64,000 bases of DNA from Albula goreensis. Taxonomy: Eukaryota > Chordata > Actinopteri > Albuliformes > Albulidae. Positions within the stretch are counted from its first letter, which is position 1. Each line of letters begins with the position of its first letter. The notes beneath the pieces were generated by a model. That model saw only the letters and a program-made list of their open reading frames with translations. It ran no database searches and was not told the DNA's origin. Below, in pieces: positions 48,371-59,270 of the stretch. The stretch spans positions 9,814,684-9,878,683 of the forward strand of contig CM040746.1 in assembly GCA_022829145.1 (NCBI GenBank), in the 5' to 3' direction. The position numbers and the translations under genes were made by a program.

Positions 48371-50694
48371 GCAGCACAGCCATGAATTCCAGCAGCACTC
48401 ACAAGCCGTTAGCATGATCCCACGCAAACAGCCAGTGTAATACACTTTGGAGATGAACCCAAAAATATGCATTAGCTGTAATGGCTTCCACATTGGGCCT
48501 GCGTCTCCGGGCCCCTGTCCTGCGTAGGCACCCCTGTGGTGTGTAAATTGTCCCCCTCCAGTTAAAATATGCATCTGGTCATGAAATCAGATGCTGATTA
48601 CCTAAGATCCATGCTGGATTTGAGAGGGGGAAGGGGGGTGGGGGTGTGAAAATGAAGCCATTGTGCTACAACATAAAAAAACGTAATATGATTTTCTGAC
48701 ATATTATAATGTCCTCTTATAGACATTATTAAACAAATAATATGGTCCATGTGTTTTCAGATCCATAATATCTATAACAGTCTATAAAAATCTCTTTAAC
48801 ATGCAGAAACCACACATTCAAAATGATGATTAAAAAGCAAAGAATGTCTAGCAGAATGCACCATTGAATAACCCGTTGAAAGAGTGTTCATACATACAAC
48901 ATCACATCCTAAAAGAATAAAAGTGTAGAGACCAATTTTTCATACAATTTTTCATGATACATTATCACATATTTACCAGGTGAAGGAAACTAAAATATGA
49001 AAAACTATGCATATTTCTGTTGCCTATCTGCAAAAGTCAAGCATGCAGTTCGTCCAATAAGCATTAAATGGATAAATACATTATTTTTAAGATTTTAAAA
49101 GTACACTGTCTAAATTGGCCTCATACCTGAAATGCCTCACCCATTATCCTCTCTCTGGTAATAAGGCCAATCTGTTGTGGTGATGTCACAATATTCATAA
49201 ACAGGGTATCCTGACACCTGTCAACAGACTCCATCCACTCTTAGCCACATGGACTACTGCTTGTCTTTATTGTTTTTTGATGATTATATTGGTTTCCCTC
49301 TTATTCACCTTCCTTGGTTTGATCAGGAGTTCAAAAGACAAAAACAAATAACACAAAAACAGAATTTTCACTAAGGGCGTTTTCAGACTGGTTAGTATTT
49401 GGAGATATGTTCCTAAACAAAGTGCAAAGTTTTGACAGCTGTTGTGTTTTGTTTTATAACCAAACAATCCCCAGCCCATTTTAAATTATGATGCCATATT
49501 CTCCAAGGGTTCGCATGAATAAACGAATGAACAAAATGGATTGATGTGAGGGATACTATGGTAACCATCATGGAGGTCACTTTTCTGTGGTTTATTGTGT
49601 TCCTAGCAAAGTTTATTCCAGCAGCAAAAGGAACAGCACGGTACTGAATTTATGACAGTTCCATTTAGCCATTGCCTTCTAATTCCACTGGATTTGTTGA
49701 AGATGAAGCATCGACCGCAGGAGATTAATGGGAGGACCAAATCTCTCTTTCGACCAGTTGGAATCACATGTGAGATTTAACAAAAACAGTAACAGCTTGC
49801 CACTGTTGTTGGGTTTGTTTACCCGGTCTCAGAATGACTGCTCCAGTACTAGATGGGTTTGGGACATGTTTCCATTGCGGCTGACCTGCGCCCACCTCAG
49901 CCAAGTGAATCCTGGTTTGTTGTTTCACAACTGAGGGCGTTTACGCTTTCAAATGTATGGTGTGCCATAGCAACTCGGCCTCTTTGAGGGAATCAGCAAT
50001 TCAATAAAAGGGGACTTTTGTCTTTTTAAAGGCATTTCATACTCTATTTTATAGTGAAATGGAAAAATACATTCAAAGGGTATGTTTGCTATTCTTTAAC
50101 GGAACAGATATAGTGAAAAATAATGATTGTATAACAAATACACCATAAAGAAATATACGTAGCAATGGCAAGTCTGTTTTGAAAGAATTGCAAAGGAATT
50201 TTCTGAGCACAGGAGTGAAGTCAGGTGGAACGAACCCACCCAATTTTTGCCACAGAACCAATATTCTCTAACCAATCACATCAAGTCGGTTAAAGAGTGT
50301 TTTGGGATGAAGGTTTCACTATAATGTCCCTGACATGGCAATCACTGCTAAAGTAAGTGCTTGCAGAGGCTATCTTGAGGGTGTTGTGAGATCTCTTGAG
50401 ATCTGACCGTCTGGATTCTGGGACTATATTCCACACAGCCCCTTCAAATTTGGCTAATAGACATTAGCAGCATGGAGCAGATTTGGGTTCTTTTTGGCAT
50501 TACCATAGAGCAGGTCTTAAATTACTATACATTGTTACTGAATTAGCCTGGCACTGAGCATGCTCAGTCAAAGCCATATGGATACTGTGAGCATGAATGC
50601 TCTGGCAAAATCGCCAGGGTGGGCTGCCAGTAGGAGTCACATTCATGTACGCATTTTAGCACTTTATTCAAAACATTTGGTGACATTGTTCTTG
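48371..50694. other. Unique DNA, no gene seen
   Basis: 48626-48645 is G-rich (GGGGG AA GGGGGG T GGGGG). 49600-49930 has enhancer-like texture (GGAGATTAATGGGAGG, TCTAATTCCACTGG). No coding region is recognised; frames here are under 75 codons, apart from one through the TG array edge at 50560. Confidence 0.4.
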
Positions 50695-51105
50695 AACAGT
50701 GTGTGTGCTTGTGTGTTTATGCAAGTGTTTATGTTTGCATCCATATGTGCATGTACGTGTGGACATTTCATTCTTTACATGCATATGTGCATCCATACTG
50801 CATGTGCATGTGTTTATGGTTGCGTGAATATGTGTTGGCATGTATGCATGCATGAATGTACAGTGTAGGAGTATTGTGTCCATGCGATCGTACATGTGTT
50901 TGTGTGTCTGTGTGTGGGTGCATGTGTGCGTGTGCGTGTGTATATACATTTGTGTGCATATTCGTGTTTGCATGTGTATATATACATTTGTGTGCATATT
51001 CGTGTTTGCATGTGTATATATACATTTGTGTGCATATTCGTGTTTGCATGTGTCTTTGCATTTATGTATGTGTGTGCATGTGTTTATGTGTGGTTGTTCG
51101 TACAC
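50695..51105. repeat. Long decayed TG-rich array
   Basis: About 410 bases of TG/CATG-rich DNA. It gives seven or more overlapping Cys/Val or His/Thr frames on both strands, none real. A higher-order 38-bp repeat inside is listed separately. Confidence 0.93.
50939..51055. repeat. 38-bp minisatellite, three copies
   Basis: The unit starting TATATACATTTGTGTGCATA and ending TTGCATGTG recurs exactly at 50941, 50979 and 51017, a constant 38-bp step with nearly identical copies. It arose within the TG-rich array. Confidence 0.95.
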
Positions 51106-51477
51106 ACTGGTTATGACCTGACGGTGCAAAGGATCACATGATAAACTAGGCTCGCCAACACTTACCCTGTAACACAATGGCCTTTGTTTCATCTAGCCAC
51201 AGAGTTATTTGTCTTTAATCTGTGTACATTTTTCTCTTTTCTATCTCCTGCCCAACATTATTCATTTTCATTTCAACAAATGCCAAACCCATAATGTTGT
51301 GAAATAAAAAAACCTCCTTGTTAAAATGAATCAGCATCAAAATATTAAGTGTGTGTGCTTCTGTAGGATGAACTAAAGAACATTCATTTTGTCTGTGTCA
51401 CATTACGTGGTTATGACAATAACCACATCAATTTTTCTCCAGTGGGGTAGTTTGTCATGGTAATGCTTCTTGAAAAG

Positions 51478-51675
51478 TATGTGTGTGAGAGCGAGAGAGT
51501 GTGTGTGTGTGTGTGTGTGCGCACATATATATGAGCTTGGGTCTGCATGTATGTGTGCCTGAGCGTGAATGTGTGTTCATATGGATGTACGTGTGGATTT
51601 GTGCATGTTTTTTGCATCTGTCAGTGCATGTGTGTATGAATATGTATGTGTGTGTGTGCATGCTTGTGTGTGGGG
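51478..51675. repeat. Decayed TG-rich array
   Basis: Pure TG at about 51500-51518 within 200 bases of TGTGTATG-type sequence, starting with a GAGAGCGAGAGAG edge. Confidence 0.92.
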
Positions 51676-52882
51676 CTCTGAACATTCACATGGGTCACCT
51701 CTGAGCCTCTTTTAACCCTCACTCTAAGAGTCAGTATAGAGTTTGCTTTAAGATGTTAGATGTTCATTCAGGTCATTTTAAAATGTACCATGGACACACG
51801 CTGCTTCACATATGCTTCTTTTAAAATCTTGGCAGTTAACAACTGCAAAAAATGAAGCCCTCCGTAAAAGTAAACTCGCACTGAAAAGTAGCAGAAAGTA
51901 TGGGCCCTGTTATGTCTGCAGCAGACTCTGCCGTTAAGCTCGGTGCTATGCAGCCAACAGTGGGACCTGACTGCTGATTCCCAAAAATACTTTCATAAAA
52001 GATGGCCAGAATTATAAATGTCATATCCTGGGAAACATCAGCTGATTGCTCCTCCCCCATCCCCACACCACCCCCACTGTCCGTGATGTTTTCCATTGGC
52101 GTGAATTGTTGGCTCATTCTTAGAGTCTCACATTTGTGCAAGGCCCAGATATTTGGAGCCAGCTATGGTAGAGGACTTGGATTTATCATTCTATATACTC
52201 CACAAGAGTTTGTGTTATTACAGTGAAAATAAAAATGAAAAAAGAAAGCCAGAACTTGCAATTAGTGTCACCCAAACGAGTCCTTTACACACATTATGAA
52301 TTGAAATAAACTGTAAGACCAATAAAAGAGGAAGCATTGTATCAGTAATTTGGGAGTTCAGGCTTTCCTTTGATTCCATAATGCCGTTTAGCGCTGAGAT
52401 TCTGTGCCCGACACAATTATGCTCAAGATAAGCTCTTATCCAAATTGAGTGCTTCTTTGGAACTTTATTACAGCGGCAACCTTGGAAAGAATGAAAACCT
52501 CATTAATCTGTTTATCTACACTGCTTCTGCAATCAGCAGCCATTCTCCTTACTGTACTTCCCAAAAGCTGTACTCACCAACTTTTCATCAGACACATTTA
52601 GTCCCCAGTTTATCTGAATTAATACGTATTACAATGTGTCATTGGCTGAGGATGTAATGTGAGATCTCAGGAAAGCCTAAGATTACAGACATAACCACAT
52701 ATATTTATTTATCCATTTATTTATTTATTGGTGAAAATGTATTTATGGGTGAAAAATGCTGTAAAAAATAAGCAGCACAGATAACATGCTATTTTTTACT
52801 CAAATATGTCAGAGAACAATATTTTTTATTCTAACATAAATGTGAAGACCACAGTATAGTATAATAGTTAATTAGTCTTCCA
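51676..52882. other. Unique DNA with one regulatory candidate, no gene seen
   Basis: The 101-codon minus-strand frame 51836-52141 is not recognised. 52340-52660 is listed separately. A (TTTA)-type run lies at 52703-52729. Confidence 0.4.
52340..52660. promoter_or_regulatory. Candidate conserved non-coding element
   Basis: Repeat-free sequence with AATGCCGTTTAGCGCTGAGA, CGACACAATTATGCTCAAGA, CTCATTAATCTGTTTATCTA and CTGAATTAATACGTATTACA. Dense ATTA cores with retained CpGs and no credible frame. Confidence 0.33.
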
Positions 52883-53020
52883 GCTCAGAGGTGTTGAGTA
52901 ACATTCTCAGGCAGGGCACTGTACTTGTGAAACATACTTAACCCAAACTGCTTCATGGAAAATGTCCAGCTGTATAAATGGATAGTATGTAAAACTGTAT
53001 GGAATACCTGCTGCATGCAA
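52883..53020 (+). repeat. 5'-truncated SINE (copy 6)
   Basis: GGCAGGGCACTGTACTTGTG, CATACTTAACCCAAACTGCT, CCAGCTGTATAAATGGATAG and TGTAAAACTGTA follow the middle of the SINE in order. The head and the extreme tail are not recognisable. Confidence 0.7.
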
Positions 53021-53039
53021 TTCCTCTGTATGCTCTGTG

Positions 53040-53211
53040 TTTCATATATGGAGAGTATATAAGATTAGAGGTTGCAGATTTGAATCCTCAGTAGGGCAAT
53101 TTCCTTTGAGCAAAATACTGCACCTGAAATTGCTTCAGTAAAAAACATCCATATAAGTGTATGAAAAAAGGTATTTGCTGTCAATAAGTGCATCCAAAAA
53201 ATGTAATGTAA
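53040..53211 (+). repeat. SINE (copy 7), tandem with copy 6
   Basis: GAGGTTGCAGATTTGAATCC (53068-53087) holds a good B box (GATTTGAATCC). GTAGGGCAATTTCCTTTGAG, AAATTGCTTCAGTAAAAAAC and AATGTAATGTAA follow the middle and 3' end. It lies head-to-tail after copy 6 and ends directly at a G-rich run (53212). Confidence 0.72.
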
Positions 53212-53239
53212 GGGGGGCAGGGTGGGGGTGATGGGGGGC
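53212..53239 (+). other. G-quadruplex-capable run
   Basis: GGGGGG CA GGG T GGGGG TGAT GGGGGG gives four runs with loops of 2, 1 and 4 bases. Directly adjacent to the SINE 3' end. Confidence 0.85.
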
Positions 53240-53689
53240 GTAGTCAGGCAGCCAGAAAGGCATCGATAGGGAGATGACAGCCTTGCCAGAATCTGGACTG
53301 TAAGTTTTCAGTGTTTGCAGCTCAGGGCAAAGCTACTCTGCCTTTGAAGAACACATACTCCCAGGGGCTGAAACTACACATCATGCTGCTTCTGCCCTCA
53401 GAAATAACCCCAAATCTGCATACCACGAAGCTCTACTTTATATCATCAACGGCATTTCATCAACATGTATACTTTACTTTTCAATGTACAAACTTAACCT
53501 TACTTTTTAATTGTCGGAAACATGGGTTGTCAAGCTTAGCAATTGCCAAAGGTCACTGAAGGGTGTTTATAGAGAACAAAGAAAGAACAGATTCTTGTCT
53601 TTTTTTTGTATTCTTTCTGAATCCAAGCTAGTCCGATATAGCCATTATTGGACATTTGGAACATACCAACATTGGTATTAAAAAGCATT

Positions 53690-54060
53690 GGGATTAAAAA
53701 GCATTTAATTATAAGGTTCCTAGAGACTGGACCAACCTGCCAGCTTCAGTGAAATCTCTGCAATATCTTGGTTCATTCAACAATGCTCTTATCACTCACT
53801 TCACAACGGACTGCTCCTGTTAACTGTCACTGTTTACTGTTGTTATAACATGGTGTGGGTGTCAAGTTTCATGGTGTGTGCTTGGTGCATGAGTGTGCGT
53901 GTTTGTTTTTGTTCTTTTACAGTTAGTCTAATTGTAACTGTAACCATGTCTGTTATGTGTTGCATATTGTGTTGTATCTTATGTTGTGTACATTTTTGTC
54001 AGGGCCCCTCAAAAACGAGATGGTACATCTCAAGGGGTTTTATCCTGAAAAATAAATAAA
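53690..54060 (+). pseudogene. 3' end of a non-LTR retrotransposon (LINE ORF2 C-terminus plus 3' UTR)
   Basis: The frame at 53728-53823 reads WTNLPASVKSLQYLGSFNNA and continues LITHFTTDCSC to a TAA. The pattern W..LP.S.....L..F...L..H is the usual C-terminal end of fish LINE ORF2 proteins, past the reverse transcriptase. A 3' UTR of about 230 bases follows. It ends CAGGGCCCCTCAAAAACGAG, GGTACATCTCAAGGGGTTTT and AATAAATAAATA, a tail I recall from teleost LINE copies of the Rex1/L2 kind. The reverse transcriptase itself is missing: this is a typical 5'-truncated copy. The clade is uncertain. Confidence 0.72.
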
Positions 54061-55100
54061 TACAAAGGCCATATAATTTGTTCTGGTCAGATAATTTGTT
54101 CTGCATATTTAAAACTATTTCAAATAGTAATTGTTTGAGTGATAACTCTAAACCTTAAAACATGACTGAATTGTTCATCATTTTGTGATAAAGCAGGACT
54201 AATTTATGAACGTACAACAGTGCTACTTAAACGTAAGGTCAAAGCTGGGGGACTGATTGGTCTGAAGAGGTTTTACGAGCATCGCCATCACTAAAATGCT
54301 CAAGCCTCTGTATTGTATTTAGTGGTTGAGCTGAGCTTGTTGAGTTTGCTTGCTTAAGTATTTTTTGACAGTTTAATCCATTGTTACAGAAGGCAAACAG
54401 GAACTTAACATTTAAATGACTGAATTAGCTATTTATTTGTTTACCAGAATGAGTTTAAACGTAATTAATATGTGTGCTTACAAAAGAGAAATCAGTGGCC
54501 AGTAGGCATATTAACAAAGCAACCAAAAATGATAACCATAGTCATTATTTGACAGTATATAATGAAATATAGCTTTTTCTAACATACAACAAGTTGGAGT
54601 TATGACCAATGAAACATGACATTCCTTATCACCAGCAACACTAAATCATTATCATGGGTTGTTTTATGGCTTATAATAGTATTATAATACACTGTCATTA
54701 ATGAATCAGATTTATTAAGAGATTAAAAGACATAATGATATCTGTCATAAAACTCTAAGCCACTGTAAAAGAGCATATGTCATAGACATGACTGGAAAAA
54801 TATTTACTGAGGTGGAAATGCATGATGTGTGTTCACCGTGCATTATATTACTCAATGTTATTCACTTATGTTCCTTTTTAAAAGACAACCACTGCCACAG
54901 TAAATGCTTTTATTGTCTGTGGTCAGCCACCCTCATGTCCCATAGATTGCCTTCTCCCATGCAGAATTACCGACTCTGCAGTGATCAAACTATCACAGAG
55001 AGTGCATTTCAAACGCTTACTCACCTGAGTAATGAAGAAATAATAGCGCTTTTAACCGAGCGTTGCACGGTTGCAGTTGAGTGACAGATTCATAATCGTT
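54061..55100. other. AT-rich unique DNA, no gene seen
   Basis: The 98-codon plus-strand frame 54788-55084 is not recognised. No repeat family was identified. Confidence 0.4.
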
Positions 55101-55450
55101 TCTCGTACTAGAAAAATGGAGAGGTTAAACACTGGAGGGAGAATGTTTACCCCCTTGGGGGTCAAAGGTCAAGGGCCAGGGAAAAAGACTCAGGTGGGCC
55201 ACACTTCCTCTTTTCGTCACATGATAATAGATGCTTCCGCAGTTCATCCAAGCAACAGTAAAGGCTTCCGCCTGGATTCCGTTTCTTTGTGCGACTGAAG
55301 AAAGGAGAAAAGGGCACCCGAGTTCTTTAGAGCGGCTCCCTTTAACCTTTGACCTCTTCCCCATTTCCCCGGCGACGGAGCGGACCTTTGGTCATCTCTT
55401 CGGATATTTTAATCAAAACTAATTTATAGACAGCTAGAAAGCTATAATTA
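55100..55450. promoter_or_regulatory. Candidate enhancer with two DR1 nuclear-receptor sites
   Basis: GGGTCA A AGGTCA (55159-55171) is an exact direct repeat with 1-base spacing, the site type bound by RXR heterodimers, HNF4 and COUP-TF. A second copy lies inverted at 55343-55355 (reverse complement AGGTCA A AGGTTA, one mismatch). CpG-bearing unique sequence surrounds both. Short frames here are not recognised. The motifs are seen directly; function is inferred. Confidence 0.42.
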
Positions 55451-55543
55451 CCATTTCAAAAAACAGAAAGAAAGATAAAAAAGACGGGGTGCGCTCATGA
55501 ATCTTTTATGACGCGCAAACACCATCTCCCCTTTTGCTCTCAG

Positions 55544-55642
55544 ATCTTTCCGGTTTGTGAATGGAATGTGAATTTGACAGCTCTGAGATGCGACGGCTCA
55601 TCCGCACTGAAGCTCATTAAGCGTGGCCCGGTGGACAGTAAG
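55544..55642 (+). other. Exon-like segment, 99 nt, phase 0-0
   Basis: CCATCTCCCCTTTTGCTCTCAG precedes 99 bases ending GACAGTAAG, then GTGAGC. One frame is open throughout (starts IFPVCEWNVNLTALRCDG), giving 33 whole codons, so it would be flanked by phase-0 introns and skippable. The other two frames close within 30 bases. The sequence also has enhancer-like texture (AGCTGTCAAATTCACATTCC on the minus strand), which offers a non-coding explanation. The peptide is not recognised. Confidence 0.25.
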
Positions 55643-56094
55643 GTGAGCTGGTGGGAGTGTTTTATGGAGATGCCTGGATGCTCTACGGCCTGGCAATTAA
55701 CACCGGCAAACGCAATTTATCAAGGCCGAGGGCAATTCGTAATTTAAGGACTTGGTCCCTACCCGGCGGGTAGTGAGAAAAAGCACCTCTACCCACCTGG
55801 AGTGGGGCGAGACAGGAAGGCGGGAAGAGGGGCAGGGGCAACAAGGAGATTGGTGGGGGTATGGGGGTATGTGCAGGTGAGCGAACTGGATGGAGGGATA
55901 TTAAAGAACAGATAATAAGTGAGCTAATGTTTGCCAGATCTACCTAGGGGCCATGGACTGTATTTTTCAAATGTCTTCGAGAAGCTTGAGGAGGTTGTTG
56001 GATTTTTAGAGAGATGGTTAAAAGATCTCTTATGACTGATGGACAGTCTGTATTCTGTGGCTCAGGGTTGACTACAGAGACATTTTAAGGATCA
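55643..56094. other. Unique GC-rich then AT-rich DNA
   Basis: 55790-55880 is G-rich (GTGGGGGTATGGGGGTATG). No gene was recognised. Confidence 0.45.
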
Positions 56095-56225
56095 TGTATG
56101 TTGTGTGTTTTGTGTAAGCCTGTTTGAACTTGTGTGTTTTGGGGAGAGGTATATGTGTGCTTTGTGTGTTTGTATATGTGTGTGTGGTGTGTGTGAGGCA
56201 TGCCTATGTACGTGTGTGTGGTGTT
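56095..56225. repeat. Decayed TG-rich array
   Basis: Interrupted TG sequence (TGTTGTGTGTTTTGTGTAAG ... GTATATGTGTGTGTGGTGTG) over about 130 bases. Confidence 0.9.
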
Positions 56226-56706
56226 CACCTCCATTTCTGATCTTAGACAGCTTTGTATATGACATAAAGGACAAATATGTTGCAAGCACTTACAATATGA
56301 ACAACTCCTATAACACTTATAATGCAGAACCATATTATAGACGAAAATTCGCCTGATAATGGGCATTTTTGCCCACTGAACATACGTAAATCCCCACACT
56401 ACTTGAATGTATTCCGCACACCTCATTAATTCAGCTTCACGTGGGGAGTTCTACATGTAATATCTATTAGCCACACAATTCTTCCAACATCCAACATGTG
56501 AAATGTCCAGTGTCCTTCATTTCAGTCACGTTACGATTGCATATCACGGCTGCATGCATTACAGATTTAACACATATCGTGCAGTTTTCACCTGGTTAAT
56601 ATGTGCAGAGGAGGACGATGTTGGACCGCAGGTAGGTCACAAGGGATCGCTCCAGTGAGAGACGGCGGTCCTGATTTGATCATGGCTCTTACATCTCTCC
56701 CCCCAG

Positions 56707-56774
56707 CGGACGCAGGAGGCTGGAGCGGTCCCATTAAAATCAGATCAACTCAACGTCGAAAGCCTCTAATTGAG
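56707..56774 (+). other. Exon-like segment, 68 nt
   Basis: TCTTACATCTCTCCCCCCAG precedes 68 bases ending CTAATTGAG, then GTGAGG. One frame is open throughout (DAGGWSGPIKIRSTQRRKPL, after two leading bases). If it followed the 55544-55642 segment in phase 0 the frame would stop within it (VESL then TAA). Not recognised; chance likely. Confidence 0.15.
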
Positions 56775-58106
56775 GTGAGGAACATTGCGGCTGACGTGAA
56801 GTGCTTGCGCTCAGCATGTCCACGTCTCGCAGTATGAACCAAGTCTGCATATGAAAACTCTTAAGGCAAGGGGTTCCATTCTTTCTTCCTTCCATCTTTC
56901 ACCTGATCTGTAAAGGATGGACAGGTGAAAGGTAGAGGTATGGTAGAGACCTTACTTAGCCATCAGTAGTCAGTTCAGATCAGTGAAATCACCCAAGGGA
57001 GGAAGGGAGAGAGGGGAGACGCTACCCCAGAGTATTTCAAACGGGGCCTGTGTCTGTAGATCCCGTCAGTCCACCTTGATTTACACTCCCATAGCGAACC
57101 TGCCGGGTGACATCGATCAACATTCAGGCCCATCTTACCGTGACTTGTTTTTTTTTTGATAGGCTAAAGAATACAGACCAGTTCTGTCGCATATTTCGTC
57201 AAAAATCTTCAAAATATTCAATTCTACTTCATCTTTCATACACATATTATCCTTTGATTCCTCTAGACATGGCGCATGGTCATTTTTTCTCAGTCTCTAT
57301 GACACATAAAGCTACATTTAATGCATTTGATGTGTTGCTTGTTCCCTTTAAGCCAGCTCCGTGTATGAAATTAATGACAGACAATATTTCAGCAGGGACA
57401 CTGGTGAATGACCTTCCAAAATGTTCCAAATCCAGACACAAAAACCGAGAGATTTTGTGAATTCGGATCACTTATCATGTGATTGTTTTAAGAAGGGTGA
57501 CCAGACATCCTGTTTTCCAAGGGAGAACTGCACGTTTCCCATCCCATTTTAAGGTGCCCAGATTTTTTTGGGGGGAAAAAGGGTTCTGTGCCGTATTTTT
57601 GGCAATATGCAACATTTTTTGACCGCTATAGAGACAAAATTAGCTCAGAAAAATGTGTGAGGTCATATTCACAGCCAGAAATATACAAACCAAAAGATCT
57701 CTGTACGATACCCAATGTCACAGGCATTTTGTGAATACTCCATCAAAAGAATCTTACAAAATGAAGCCATGTGCGTAGATCTGGGTCAAAGTTCAGTAAT
57801 ACCCAAGATGAATGAATGGCAAACACAGAGAAATATAACATTCAACCTGGAACTTCATTAGGCTGGATTAAGCTGCCAAGGAAGCCAAATAATTTGGTCA
57901 AAAAAATCAATAACAATTCAGTATGTGAAGGTGCGGCCGTAGAAACACAGTTTAGAAACTTAATCTTGAGGCAAAGAAACAGCAAAGCCTGTAATATCAC
58001 ATCTGCCAGGTAAGTTATGTGGTCTTAAATGTAGGGGGAGTTGAGGTGCAATCTGAAGAAATGAGTTTTTTGGGGATATTTGTGAAGTAATTACCTTAAA
58101 TAATGT

Positions 58107-58125
58107 GGGGTGGGGTGGGTGGGGG
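58107..58125 (+). other. Textbook G-quadruplex motif with 1-nt loops
   Basis: GGGGTGGGGTGGGTGGGGG has four G runs separated by single T residues, the most stable parallel G4 layout. It sits at the edge of an enhancer-like block. Confidence 0.93.
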
Positions 58126-58129
58126 TGTC

Positions 58130-58526
58130 CTGTAGCCCACCGTTCCTTAAGCAAACATTGCGCCCTGTCAGCAGGCACCTGCGGACGGCGGAATGTAATG
58201 CCGTAATTACCGCAATCCACACCGTGCGCTAATTATTACATGTCCCCCACGGCAGCTGCTTCCTTTTCATTTGGAATTCAGGCCGTCCCCGTCGCTCGCT
58301 AATGGCTGTAATTAAAGTGGGGGGACCACCCAGCGGCGTCTTATTGTGAGACTTTAAACAGATGTTGCAAGAAGCCAGCGGCTTGTTGCGCAGTTTGGGG
58401 TGCTGTTTGTGAAGGTGACGGCGGCGAGGAGCCCACTCTCCAACAGTTAACTCAAACAGAGGTGATGGGAGATGTGGTCTGCTTCATTCACCTCATTACT
58501 CCGTCTGCAGAATCGAATTCAGCTTT
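58130..58526. promoter_or_regulatory. Candidate conserved non-coding element, GC/CpG rich
   Basis: Repeat-free block with CTGTCA (58165-58170, MEIS/TGIF type), CACCTG (58176-58181, E-box), TAATTA (58204-58209), CTAATTATTACATG, CAGCTG (58253-58258) and GGCTGTAATTAAAG. Many CpGs are kept. No credible frame. One of the best enhancer candidates in the window by texture. Confidence 0.38.
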
Positions 58527-59270
58527 TCAGCTTCTGGAAGTAAGACTATAGTCTTACGTCTGTTTTTGGATTTTAGTGAAATAAACTTTTCCTATTTGCT
58601 TCCCTTGGAAACATGTCTGCCTTTCTCTGACATAATTATTGAATTCTTCTGATTTTCTGATTGTTTCAAGACAAAAAATGAGAAATTTATGAGGAATACC
58701 ATTTTTTTCTGCTTTTGGAGGTAAGACTATAGCTTTTGACTTTCTTAAATTGCAGTGAAATACAGTTTTCCCATATCCTTCCCTTGGAATATTCCTTATG
58801 CCCTTTTCCAACATAATTTGTAATGCACATGATTTTCTATCGTTTCTTGACAAAAATAAGAAATTCAGGAGGCACACATTTTTTTTGCCTATTGGAGGTA
58901 AGCCTATAGTCTTGTGTCTTTTTTTGGATTTCGGTGAAATACATTTTCCCATTTCATCACCTTGGAAAAATGTTGGATGCTTTTTTCTATCATAATTCAT
59001 GAATGCAGATGGCTTTCTATCATTTCAAGACACAAATTCAAAAATTAAGGATTAATTAAGCAGTCCCATTTTTCCCATCTATCTTTTATATATTTTTTTC
59101 TATAGCCTTTTTACATTTTTTGTGAAATACCCCCCATTTCCTGTCTTTGGAAACATTTATAATGACTTTTTGTATCATATTTCATGAATTCACAATTTTC
59201 TATCTTCTATCTATATTATAAAAAAAAAAAATTTAAGGGGGGATTCCATTTTTTTCCAGCTTTTGGGGGT
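58527..59270. repeat. Diverged tandem array, about 180-bp unit, four copies
   Basis: The landmark CT.TTGGAGGTAAG.CTATAG recurs with TATAG at 58547, 58728, 58905 and (weaker) 59101, steps of 181, 177 and 196. Each unit then has GTGAAATA, TTTTCCCAT, CCTTGGAAA, a CATAATT word, GATTTTCTATC, then TTTCAAGACA and a CCATTTTTTT before the next unit. A partial fifth head (CCAGCTTTTGGGGGTCAGCT) ends it near 59270. The minus strand keeps a 148-codon frame (58554-59000) that spans two and a half units, with repeated peptide blocks (LPPIGKKNVCLLNFLF and LPPKAEKNGIPHKFLI; RKSCALQIMLEKG and RKSEEFNNYVRER). No known family is recognised. A satellite-like array is the simplest reading. Confidence 0.8.

Larger units (their letters stand above)
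56226..58126. other. Unique DNA, no gene seen
   Basis: 56570-56840 is CpG-bearing, with the exon-like piece below. The frames at 57107-57460 (117 codons) and 57816-58013 are not recognised; the latter ends close to GTAAGT (58014) but has only a weak acceptor upstream. A G4 at 58107-58125 is listed separately. Confidence 0.4.

Noticed and set aside
50668..51192. 174-codon minus-strand frame and its many companions
   Set aside because: All derive from a TG-rich array with a 38-bp repeat; the same stretch is open in most frames on both strands.
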